8,363 nucleotides of DNA, from positions 1 through 8,363 of the forward strand of contig NZ_SMMD01000791.1 in the NCBI RefSeq assembly GCF_009711475.1, in the 5' to 3' direction. The notes beneath the pieces were generated by a model. The model did not search any database, was not told where the DNA came from, and was given only the letters and a program-made list of their open reading frames with translations. The DNA is from Fulvivirga aurantia (GTDB lineage: Bacteria; Bacteroidota; Bacteroidia; Cytophagales; Cyclobacteriaceae). A program made the translations under genes and the position numbers. Shown here one piece after another: positions 1 to 7,200 of the stretch; the stretch's first letter is position 1, and the number at the start of each line of letters is the position of its first letter.

Positions 1-494
1 TAATATCCAAACTTTTCGTTTTCTCCAATATCTGGTGTTTCTTCATCTTTAATATTGGCCTTGGCTATTTCAAACAGTTGTAATAGTTTGTTTTCTTTAG
101 CATTCCAGTGTTCTCCTTTACTGATCTTTACTTCCAACATGGCAACATCAGGGTCTTTCTTACCTTCTTCAAACCAGGCACCTACCCATGAGTTCCAGTA
201 GCGATTGATTAGTTCTTTGTCTTGCGTAAGTTTTGCCTGACCTGTGAGACTTACATATACCTGACTGCTTGTATCGGCAAAGGTTAGGCACACATCTTTG
301 TCACTTTCTATTTCGTATACCTTACAGTCTTTCTTTGAAGTATAAAAGTACAAAGTGCCATCGTAAGCGTCTTGCACCAAATGCATAGGGCGGGCTCTCA
401 TTTTGCTGCTTTCATTTTCTGCAGTCACGAGCATTCCGACTTTTATATCCTTAATTAAATTCCATATAAGCTTTTTGTGTTCCGGACTTGACAT
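1..494 (-). CDS. General stress protein 26-type pyridoxamine 5'-phosphate oxidase-like protein (3' end at window edge)
   Basis: The frame is open from ATG at 494-492 for 164 codons to position 3. The last two bases read TA on the minus strand, so the stop (TAA or TAG) probably straddles the edge and the protein is probably 164 residues. It begins MSSPEHKKLIWNLIKDIKVG. The body fits the PNPOx-like FMN/FAD-binding split barrel of the general stress protein 26 group (Bacillus YdaG-like): a short N-terminal helix, a strand reading GMLVTAE (20-26), the substrate/flavin-side motif RARPMHL (33-39), the strand LYFYTSKK (48-55), and the hallmark W-rich stretch WNSWVGAWFEEGKKDPDVAM (100-119). Members bind flavins and are tied to stress responses, but their reaction is generally unknown; true vitamin B6 oxidase activity should not be assumed. 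It has no signal peptide, so it is cytoplasmic. A terminator separates it from the E2 gene, so it needs its own promoter, which I could not identify. The family call is firm and the function is not. Confidence 0.88.
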   Translation of the reverse strand, partial: MSSPEHKKLIWNLIKDIKVGMLVTAENESSKMRARPMHLVQDAYDGTLYFYTSKKDCKVYEIESDKDVCLTFADTSSQVYVSLTGQAKLTQDKELINRYWNSWVGAWFEEGKKDPDVAMLEVKISKGEHWNAKENKLLQLFEIAKANIKDEETPDIGENEKFGY

Positions 495-641
495 AGCGTT
501 GTTTAGTTTTAGTTATATAATTAATAATAAAACAGCTAGGCCGAATAAGAGTTACTGCTTTCAAGAGGGAATTTATCTATAACAAAAGAGCCAGCGCTTT
601 CTACAGCACTGGCTCTTTATTACTTGAATTATTTGTTGCTC
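495..641. other. Intergenic gap between the stress protein and E2 genes
   Basis: This gap holds the E2 terminator hairpin at 585-618 and an AT-rich leader (about 495-540) before the stress-protein ATG. The leader reads ATTATTAATTATATAAC on the minus strand. No TAnnTTTG -7 box with a TTG 17-23 bases upstream is visible for the stress-protein gene, and there is no ribosome binding site, as is usual in Bacteroidota. Confidence 0.6.
585..618 (-). terminator. Intrinsic terminator of the E2 gene
   Basis: The arms 585-594 and 609-618 are perfect 10-bp complements (AAAGAGCCAG / CTGGCTCTTT). After one C/A mismatch, three further pairs (GCT/AGC) close a six-base loop. Read on the minus strand, the hairpin sits 24 bases after the E2 stop and is followed by a T-rich tail (TTTTGTTAT). 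It is nearly symmetrical and could also stop plus-strand transcripts, but no plus-strand gene runs into it here. Confidence 0.85.
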
Positions 642-1961
642 TTAAATATCTCTATTAAGCTCAAATCGCTCTAAATGATCTGCTACTCTTCGTACTACCA
701 TACCACCTAGAGAGCCATCTACTACTCTGTGGTCATAGCTATGAGATAAGAACATCTTATGTCTGATAGCGATAGCGTCACCGTTTGGTGTCTCAACCAC
801 CGCTGGTTTTTTTACAATCGCTCCTAAAGCTAAAATACCCACCTGAGGCTGCATGATTATAGGCGTACCCATCACGTTACCAAAAGAACCTACATTAGAG
901 ATTGTAAATGTTCCTCCCGAAAGTTCGTCCGGAGTAAGTTTGTTTTCCCTGGCTCTTCTTGCTAAGTCGTTTACCTTTTTAGCCAAACCCGTAAGGTTTA
1001 GCTGGTCAGCATTTCTAATTACAGGAACAATTAAGTTGCCTGATGGTAGAGCAACTGCCATACCTATATTGATGTCTTTTTTCTTGATGATGTTATCTCC
1101 ATCTACCTGTACATTAATCATCGGGTAGTCTCTGATGGCTTTTGCAACAGCCTCAATAAAGATTGGAGTAAATGTAAGGTTGTCGCCTTCTCTTTCTTTA
1201 AAAGAATTTTTGTTTCTGTTTCTCCAATGCACAATGTTAGTTACATCGGCTTCTACAAATGACGTTACATGTGGAGAAATTCGCTTAGAGTCCACCATAC
1301 GCTGCGCAATCATTTTACGCATTCTGTCCATCTCAATGATTTCGTCTCCGGCACTTATAGAAACGTTTACTTTTTGAGGTTGTGGCGCATCAGCAGATTT
1401 CTGAGTTTGTGTCTGGGCTGGTGCTGGCGCTGTAGCTGTTTGAGTCGCTTGTTCGCCTCTGTTTTCTAAATAAGCCAGCATGTCCTTTTTAGTTACACGG
1501 CCTTCTTTCCCAGAACCAGAAATTGTTTCTAACTCAGCCATAGGAATACCTTCTTCCTTGGCTATATTTTTTACCAAAGGAGAGTAGAATCTATCAGATG
1601 CAGGTTCTTGCTGCTTCACGGCTCCATTTGAGCTTGACGCGGCACTAGGCGCAGCAGCTTTTTCTTCCTTAGCAGGTGCAGCTTCTGGTTTAGACGCAGG
1701 TGCACTACCACCGTCTTCACCTTCTGTAGCGATGATTGCAATGGGTTTTCCAACCTCAATCACGTCACCTTCCTGAGCTAAAATTTCTTTAAGTACACCA
1801 GCATGTAATGAGGGTACTTCTGTATCTACCTTATCGGTAGCTACCTCAAGTACAGACTCGTCTTGCTCTATGGTGTCACCTTCACTTTTTAACCATGAAA
1901 GAACAGTCGCTTCCATGATGCTTTCGCCCATTTTGGGCATTAATAATTCAACTAGTGCCAT
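642..1961 (-). CDS. 2-oxo acid dehydrogenase complex E2 (dihydrolipoamide acyltransferase), branched-chain/pyruvate type
   Basis: This 439-residue protein is the core acyltransferase of a cytoplasmic 2-oxo acid dehydrogenase complex. It takes the acyl group from E1 on a lipoyl arm, passes it to CoA, and the arm is reoxidised by E3. Domains in order: a lipoyl domain (about 3-78) with the lipoylated lysine K44 in EVATDKVDTEVPS; an Ala/Pro/Glu-rich linker (81-122); the peripheral E1/E3-binding domain (126-166, YSPLVKNIAKEEG then GKEGRVTKKDML); a second Ala/Gln/Thr-rich linker (170-198); and the catalytic domain (about 207-439). The active site DHRVVDG carries H411 and D415, with the partner stretch GTFTISNVGSFG at 350-361. 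All key residues are present and the length is normal for a single-lipoyl E2. The substrate (branched-chain 2-oxo acids, pyruvate or 2-oxoglutarate) is not decided by the sequence; the MGESIMEATV start and the catalytic domain look most like the branched-chain type of Bacteroidota (inference). E1 and E3 are not nearby. It lies 57 bases downstream of cinA on the same strand and has its own promoter. Confidence 0.93.
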   Translation of the reverse strand: MALVELLMPKMGESIMEATVLSWLKSEGDTIEQDESVLEVATDKVDTEVPSLHAGVLKEILAQEGDVIEVGKPIAIIATEGEDGGSAPASKPEAAPAKEEKAAAPSAASSSNGAVKQQEPASDRFYSPLVKNIAKEEGIPMAELETISGSGKEGRVTKKDMLAYLENRGEQATQTATAPAPAQTQTQKSADAPQPQKVNVSISAGDEIIEMDRMRKMIAQRMVDSKRISPHVTSFVEADVTNIVHWRNRNKNSFKEREGDNLTFTPIFIEAVAKAIRDYPMINVQVDGDNIIKKKDINIGMAVALPSGNLIVPVIRNADQLNLTGLAKKVNDLARRARENKLTPDELSGGTFTISNVGSFGNVMGTPIIMQPQVGILALGAIVKKPAVVETPNGDAIAIRHKMFLSHSYDHRVVDGSLGGMVVRRVADHLERFELNRDI

Positions 1962-2005
1962 TTATTATTTAGTTTCTAATTAAGAATGCTTCTCCAAATT
2001 CACCG

Positions 2006-2035
2006 CAAATTTAGCATTTTAGTCTTTTATCTCAA
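2006..2035 (-). promoter_or_regulatory. Bacteroidota-type promoter of the E2 gene
   Basis: On the minus strand, TTG (2035-2033) is followed by exactly 19 bases and then TAAATTTG (2013-2006). This is a full match to the Bacteroidota -33/-7 consensus TTG-N19-TAnnTTTG. Transcription would start near 2000, giving a leader of about 40 bases before the ATG at 1961. The -33 element lies inside the last codons of cinA and the -7 box lies just after its stop codon (2021-2019). No terminator separates the two genes, so read-through from cinA is also possible. Confidence 0.75.
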
Positions 2036-3284
2036 TCGATTTCGGCAAACTTATCCTTACCAGGTTAAGTAAGGCTACAGCAGTTGCCTTTATGTTCAAT
2101 GTACGGTCTTTTGCAAGTTGTAATTTCTTTGTAATAGTATGCTTACCATCAGCATAAGCAATCCAAACTGTACCGACCGGTTTTTCTTCAGTACCTCCTG
2201 AAGGCCCAGCTATTCCGCTTGTAGCGATACCAATATCTGCATTAAAAAGATTTCTTGCTTTGTTGGCCATTTCTATGATGGTGGCTTCGCTTACCGCACC
2301 ATTATTTATAATGGCTTGCTTATCTACACCTAACACATCAATTTTGAAATCGTTATGATAAGGCACTATGGCCCCTTGAAAGTAGGCAGAACTGCCGGGT
2401 ACGCTAGTAATCATATGGGTGACATAGCCACCAGTACAACTCTCAGCTAAAGCGATAGTTTTGTCATGTTTTTTTAATAGGTCACCTACTGCGGTTTCTA
2501 TCTGATCTTTATCATAACCATAAATATACTTGCCAGCGTATGGTTTAAATTTTTCTATTTGCTCATCTACTTCGGCTTTGAGTTGCTCGAGATCATCACC
2601 CGTTGCGGTAAGTCGCAGTTTTACCTGTCCCAGGCTTGGTAGGTAGGCAAGTTTGATGTGCTTTGGCAGGTTAAACTCCCAGTCTTTAATTATATCAGAA
2701 AGCCAGGATTCACCGATGCCTACAGTTTTAATGATTTTGTGATGTATCACATCAGTCTGAAATACACTCTGAAGTTTGGGAATTACCGTATCCACCATCA
2801 TTCTTTGCATTTCGTATGGCACCCCAGGCATAGAGACAAATACTTTTCCTTTTCTCTCGAACCACATACCAGGAGCGGTTCCTAACTTGTTGGGTACGTA
2901 TTCGCAGCAGGTAGGCAACTCTGCCTGTTTTCTATTAATATCTGTAAGCTCTAAACCTCGGCCTGCAAAAAAGGCAGTCACTTCTTGTAAGGCTTCTTCA
3001 TGCATGGCTACTCCACAATCGAAATACTCGGCTAGACAAGGCTTGGTAAGATCATCATTTGTTGGACCGAGGCCACCCGTGATAAGTACAATGTCAGCTC
3101 GGTTTTCTGCTTCTTTGAAGGCAGACAATAAGTCTAGGCGATCATCACTGATTGTGGTTTTTCGAATGGTTTTGATGCCTACCCGGTCGAGCTCCTGACT
3201 GATCCATTGAGAGTTAGTATCGAGAATTTGTCCAAATAGAATCTCATCTCCAATGGTTATGATTTCAACTTTTGTCTTATGCAT
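2019..3284 (-). CDS. cinA: CinA: nicotinamide-nucleotide amidase / ADP-ribose pyrophosphatase-family two-domain protein
   Basis: This 421-residue protein is a full-length CinA. The N-terminal MoaB/MogA-like (MoCF_biosynth, COG1058) domain spans about 5-170, with EIITIGDEILFGQILDTNSQ (7-26), the nucleotide-binding loop LITGGLGPTNDD (67-78) and SMPGVPYEM (151-159). A middle region (about 175-255) leads to the C-terminal PncC amidase domain (about 260-412), with the signature ALAESCTGGYVTHMI (278-292), then VPYHNDFK (307-314), GAVSEAT (329-335) and GIATSGIAGPSGGT (352-365). The PncC family deamidates nicotinamide mononucleotide to nicotinate mononucleotide, recycling NMN released by NAD-consuming reactions such as NAD-dependent DNA ligase. 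The N-terminal domain of several homologues hydrolyses ADP-ribose. The 'competence/damage-inducible' name comes from Gram-positive operons with recA, which is absent here. The ATG start fits the family's usual N terminus and follows a -7 box by about 40 bases. It is cytoplasmic and shows no defects. Confidence 0.95.
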   Translation of the reverse strand: MHKTKVEIITIGDEILFGQILDTNSQWISQELDRVGIKTIRKTTISDDRLDLLSAFKEAENRADIVLITGGLGPTNDDLTKPCLAEYFDCGVAMHEEALQEVTAFFAGRGLELTDINRKQAELPTCCEYVPNKLGTAPGMWFERKGKVFVSMPGVPYEMQRMMVDTVIPKLQSVFQTDVIHHKIIKTVGIGESWLSDIIKDWEFNLPKHIKLAYLPSLGQVKLRLTATGDDLEQLKAEVDEQIEKFKPYAGKYIYGYDKDQIETAVGDLLKKHDKTIALAESCTGGYVTHMITSVPGSSAYFQGAIVPYHNDFKIDVLGVDKQAIINNGAVSEATIIEMANKARNLFNADIGIATSGIAGPSGGTEEKPVGTVWIAYADGKHTITKKLQLAKDRTLNIKATAVALLNLVRISLPKSIEIKD

Positions 3285-3324
3285 AAAAAAACTTATCAGT
3301 ACATGGAGAGGTATTTCTCCGTAG

Positions 3325-3332
3325 CAAATCTA
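3325..3332 (-). promoter_or_regulatory. Probable -7 box of the cinA promoter
   Basis: TAGATTTG on the minus strand fits TAnnTTTG exactly and lies 40 bases upstream of the cinA ATG. No TTG occurs about 19 bases further upstream (GGT is there instead). The promoter may therefore be weak or need an activator. Confidence 0.55.
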
Positions 3333-3336
3333 CCAT

Positions 3337-3352
3337 AATCGATAAAAATCGA
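3337..3352. repeat. Phased AATCGA direct repeat / TCGAT inverted repeat in the cinA promoter
   Basis: AATCGA occurs at 3337-3342 and again at 3347-3352, exactly 10 bases apart, about one helical turn. The same bases form an inverted repeat TCGAT-AAAA-ATCGA (3339-3352). It lies in the -7/-33 spacer of the presumed cinA promoter, where a regulator could bind. It is short and AT-rich, so chance is a real alternative. Confidence 0.3.
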
Positions 3353-3385
3353 CCTGTAATTATTATTTATTGTAACTAGCAGTGA

Positions 3386-3409
3386 CCTTGATTGTTCGGA
3401 TAGTCAAGG
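3386..3409 (+). other. Terminator-like hairpin upstream of the lipoprotein gene
   Basis: CCTTGA (3386-3391) pairs with TCAAGG (3404-3409). Two G-U pairs and one U-A pair can extend the stem towards a short UUCGGA loop. On the plus strand it is followed by CTTTATTATTTT, so it resembles a weak intrinsic terminator. No plus-strand gene precedes it in the window. It may be a leader element, a stop for stray transcripts, or a protein-binding palindrome. Confidence 0.4.
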
Positions 3410-3488
3410 CTTTATTATTTTCATTAACATGTAAAATGGTTGAAATGAAAGTGATATATTGATCGTAAACCCAATCTATATAACGACT

Positions 3489-4208
3489 ATGAAAAACCTT
3501 TTCCTATACTTTTCATTGGTAATGCTGTTGGCAGCCTGTACAACAGCTCAGATAAATCAAACGCTTGGTACGGTAAACGATGCACTGGGAAATGGGCAAC
3601 TTACCCAGGAGCAGGTAGCATCTGGTTTAAAGGAGGCATTAATTAAAGGAACCTCTACGGGTTCTGCGAGTGCATCACGGGTAGACGGATATTTTAAGAA
3701 CCCTTCAATAAAAATACCTTTTCCTCCTGATGTACAACGAGTAGAAACCAAATTGCGACAAGTGGGGCTTGGTGATGAGGTAGATAAGTTTGTGAAAACA
3801 CTGAATAGGGGAGCCGAGGAGGCAGCCAAAGAGGCCAAGCCGATATTTGTTTCAGCGATAAGATCTATGACCATACAGGATGCCTGGAATATTTTGAAAG
3901 GCGAAGATGATGCTGCCACCCAATATCTGATAAGGACTACCTCTGCTCAGTTAAAGAGTAAATTTCAGCCTGTAATTAAAAGATCGCTTGATAAAACCAA
4001 TGCAACTAAATATTACAGCAATTTGGTAAATACATATAATAAAATTCCTTTTGTAGATGAAGTGAATCCAAACCTTGACGAATATGCCACAGACCGTGCA
4101 GTGGAGGGTTTATTTTTTCTTATTGCCAAAGAAGAGAAAAACATCAGGGAGAATCCTGTAGCGAGAACAACTGAACTACTTAAGAAAGTATTTGCGGCAC
4201 AAGACTAA
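3489..4208 (+). CDS. DUF4197 domain lipoprotein
   Basis: I start this gene at the ATG at 3489. From there the protein opens with a classic lipoprotein signal peptide, MKNLFLYFSLVMLLAAC, with lipobox LAAC and lipidated Cys17. A start at the upstream TTG (3459) would put ten extra residues before the signal and is unlikely. The product is 239 residues. The mature part matches the DUF4197 family: a short helical opening (DALGNGQLTQEQVASGLKEAL, about 31-51), then the hallmark GYFKNPSIKIPFP (67-79), LNRGAEEAAKEAKPIF (105-120), the mid-domain SMTIQDAWNILKG (126-138), a K-rich amphipathic segment (155-175) and the C-terminal RAVEGLFFLIAKEEKNIREN (203-222). The family's function is unknown. The residues after Cys17 (TTAQINQ) lack the acidic surface-export signal described in some Bacteroidota, so it probably faces the periplasm (inference). 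Its stop overlaps the stop of the convergent protease gene. Confidence 0.88.
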   Translation: MKNLFLYFSLVMLLAACTTAQINQTLGTVNDALGNGQLTQEQVASGLKEALIKGTSTGSASASRVDGYFKNPSIKIPFPPDVQRVETKLRQVGLGDEVDKFVKTLNRGAEEAAKEAKPIFVSAIRSMTIQDAWNILKGEDDAATQYLIRTTSAQLKSKFQPVIKRSLDKTNATKYYSNLVNTYNKIPFVDEVNPNLDEYATDRAVEGLFFLIAKEEKNIRENPVARTTELLKKVFAAQD

Positions 4209-7200
4209 CGGCTTGCTTTCATAATTTTTTTATAAGTAGTCTCATTACCTTGTTTTATTTCTAATATGTAAATGCCATCAGGTAAGGATTCCGTATCAAT
4301 TGTAGTATTTCTAATGGCTTGCTCTTCATAGTAAGTTTTGCCTTTTAGATCCACAATCTTAAGGTCAACCACTTGTGGGCCTTCAAACTTTAATTGATCA
4401 TAAGTAGGATTAGGAAATACATTGAAATCTGAAATTTTCAAATTCGTGCCCGTAATCTTTGTAATATGCAATGTTTGCGATGTTGAGTCTGAGCAGCCGA
4501 TGCTGTTAGACACTTTCAGCTCTATCTTATAATCGCCAGGATTGCTGAAATCAAATGATGGCAGTTGAGCGGTGCTAATGAGACTATCATCGACATACCA
4601 GTTATAGTCCGTGGCTTCCTGGCTATCATCAGTTACGGTTAATAGGTCAATTTCACTTAAATCTAATGTGTCGTGAGAGAGATTGAAACTCGCTGCGATG
4701 TTGCTCACATCAATATTTACGGCAGTAGGACTGCTTTCGACAAGACTGTCTATAGAAGTTATATAAAAAGTGGTATCCGCGTTTAAATTGTCCAGATCAA
4801 AAGAAGTGCCCTTGTGCAGGATGTCATCCATTGACTCATCGTTATAGAATAAAAATACAGAGCCATTTTCAGGTGTCAGATTTACACTCTCACCTTTGCA
4901 AATTTGTATTGATGAAATTCCCGGAGCAGGACTGACTTTAGGTACAATAGTTTGTATTAACGTATCTCTACATCCATTGATATCTTCTGCCATAAGAGAC
5001 AAATCAAAACTGCTTTGACCCGAATAATCATAGCTAATGTCTGTAGAGTTACCAGCAAGTGTGTTATTTACAAACCAAACATATAGACTTTCATTCTGGC
5101 TATTGTTTTTAAGCTGAAGCAAGTTTTTGCTGCTTAAGTCTGTGGTATCAATTTCTACTTTAAAGTCTGCCTTAATAGCGCTCATTAGTATTTTTACTTC
5201 TTTTACATTACTCTCATATGTTGAGTCTACACTTGTAATATAAAATGTTGTATCCTGATAAAGTTTGCCTGTATTGAAAGTCGTACCGGTAAAAATTAGA
5301 TTGTTCTTATTTTCATCAGAATAGAAGTTGAGACTTGTCGCGTTTGTTGCTGTCAACTCTACCTCATCACCTTTGCATATCGTAGAACCACTAATGTTAG
5401 GTTTGTTGCTTCTGTAAGCGACCTCCAGATCTTTTGAAACAGTTTCTATACACCCAAGGTCGTTGATAGCGGTAAGTTCGATGGTATAAATACCGGGGTT
5501 TGAGTAATTCATAAGAGGGTGCTGCACACTAGATGTAAAGCCATTGCCAAAATCCCAGGACCAGCTTACGGCATCAACACTTTTATCGGTAATCGTAACC
5601 TCAGTATTACTGGTTTCATCTAAAAGCAACAAGTCAGTACTCATGTTAAAATCGGCATTCGTAGGTTTAGGTCTGGCCATTACTCTGTAAATATCACCAT
5701 CATAAGCATTGTCTTTATTTACCACATAATAAACCTGAGGGCTGGTTACAAGAGTGGTCGTAAATGCACTACCCGTATATAATAAATTGGTAAGATCGAC
5801 ATCTGCATAAAATTCGTAGACATTTCCATCAGAAGGATCGATGATGGCGTTATCACCAGGGCAGGCCTCTGCTATTTCTATTAGTGGTGGCGTGTTGAGG
5901 TACTCATTATATTTTGCCAATGCATTATTTGTTGCAGCTTGTATCTCTGCAAGAGATGAACCGGCCACCAAAACGAAGGCTAATTTTTTGCTTTCATTCG
6001 CGCTTAACGAGCTTATTGTATAACCACTGGTGTGAGAAACATCATTTCCCATTCCAAATTGGCCTGCCTCTGTCTGTGCTATTCCTTGCGAGACAATGTC
6101 ATATTTGGCGTCATCTGTAATGTTATTGGGGATATTGGCTGTGTTGCCATTGGCATTTCTGTTGTTTATGGCGTAGTAAAAAGGTGTTTCGCTGTTTGCC
6201 AAAGCTAATCCTGCATAAATGCTATCAGACATGATGTCTTTGACATAGCCTAAAAGGTTTGAGTTGTCCCAGCTGGCACGATTAAAGTTTTTGTCATTTA
6301 AATTCCAATCGGCAAATATGCCGGTGTGTATGTTGCTTATTGTATTAGCACTTGTATTTGTAATTCTATATTCAACAACAACAGCATTGCTTAACGAAGA
6401 GTCCTTCCAGGCTAAAACTTTCTGCTGTACCTGTATGTCTAGTCGATTTGAAAGGGCCGGGCTGTCTCTATAAGTACTTCTCAGGTCAATATCAGCCTGG
6501 GAGTTTCTATAGTACTTAATTTTAGAAATAGCACTGAAATCATGGTCCCGTAAATTGAGGTTAAGATTTCTTGGGGCAGTATCTTTTACTGTATCTTCAT
6601 CGCTGGCAATGATAAAGCCAATATTGTCCAGTATTTTTTGTCCTTGGTACATCAAACCTATGCCTTCCTGAAAAATATCTTTGTTGTAGCCTAGCTCACC
6701 GGTACTGCCTACCGTAAGGGCTAGTTCACCATTATTGAGCGTGGTGTATGATGGTGAGCTTTTTATGACAATGTGCTGAAAGTCATTATATATACCATCA
6801 CTAAAATCTATACGTAAAACAAGCTCTTGTGAGGCAGGTAAGTTATTCGATAATTTAATTTTAAAAGGGCTATTCTCATTGGTTTTTTCACCTAAGGTCG
6901 AAAGTGCTCCAATATTAAATTCGCCATCTAATACTTCAACATATGGAGAGCTGGATGAAAGTGTGGCTGTAGCTTTTGAGGTTGAAGATAAATAGTTAGT
7001 AATGTCCACCGTAATAGACAGCGTGTCTCCGAAAAAAGCCTCTTCACCAATGCCGTTGGTATAGGCATAATCTTCGATGCGTAATGACGGACTCATATTG
7101 TCGGTTAAAGCTTTTAAAACATTAAGTCTGCCTTTACCTAATTGACCGGGATATGCCTGATTAGCTGATATTTGATAAATATCATCTGTGTTTACCCTAA

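Larger units (their letters stand above)
3285..3488. other. Divergent intergenic region between cinA and the DUF4197 lipoprotein gene
   Basis: About 200 AT-rich bases separate the divergent starts. The region contains the cinA -7 box (3325-3332), a phased AATCGA repeat (3337-3352) and a terminator-like hairpin (3386-3409). For the lipoprotein gene I found no clear TTG/TAnnTTTG pair on the plus strand. The nearest -7 resemblance is TATATTGA around 3456, with two mismatches and no TTG at the right spacing. Confidence 0.6.

Noticed and set aside
495..584. Promoter for the stress-protein gene
   Set aside because: I searched for TTG-N17-23-TAnnTTTG on the minus strand and found only candidates with at least two mismatches (such as TAGCTGTT), so no site is claimed.
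1974..1986. Near-palindrome TTCTAATTAAGAA in the E2 leader
   Set aside because: It is short, AT-only in the centre and imperfect; such palindromes are expected by chance in AT-rich leaders.
2776..3198. A 140-codon open frame on the plus strand inside cinA
   Set aside because: It lies wholly antisense to well-conserved cinA motifs, and its product has no recognisable domain. It is a shadow of the real gene.
3459..3488. Upstream TTG start for the lipoprotein
   Set aside because: It would place ten polar or hydrophobic residues ahead of a textbook signal peptide that begins with the ATG at 3489.
3557..3919. A 120-codon open frame on the minus strand inside the DUF4197 gene
   Set aside because: It is antisense to a clear lipoprotein gene, has low-complexity Ser-rich content, no family signature and no promoter.
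4225..4231. Seven-T run as a terminator of the lipoprotein gene
   Set aside because: The best stem before it (GAAAG/CTTTC with a loop of more than 20 bases) is too weak, and the run also encodes Lys-Lys of the protease C terminus. It was therefore not listed as a terminator.
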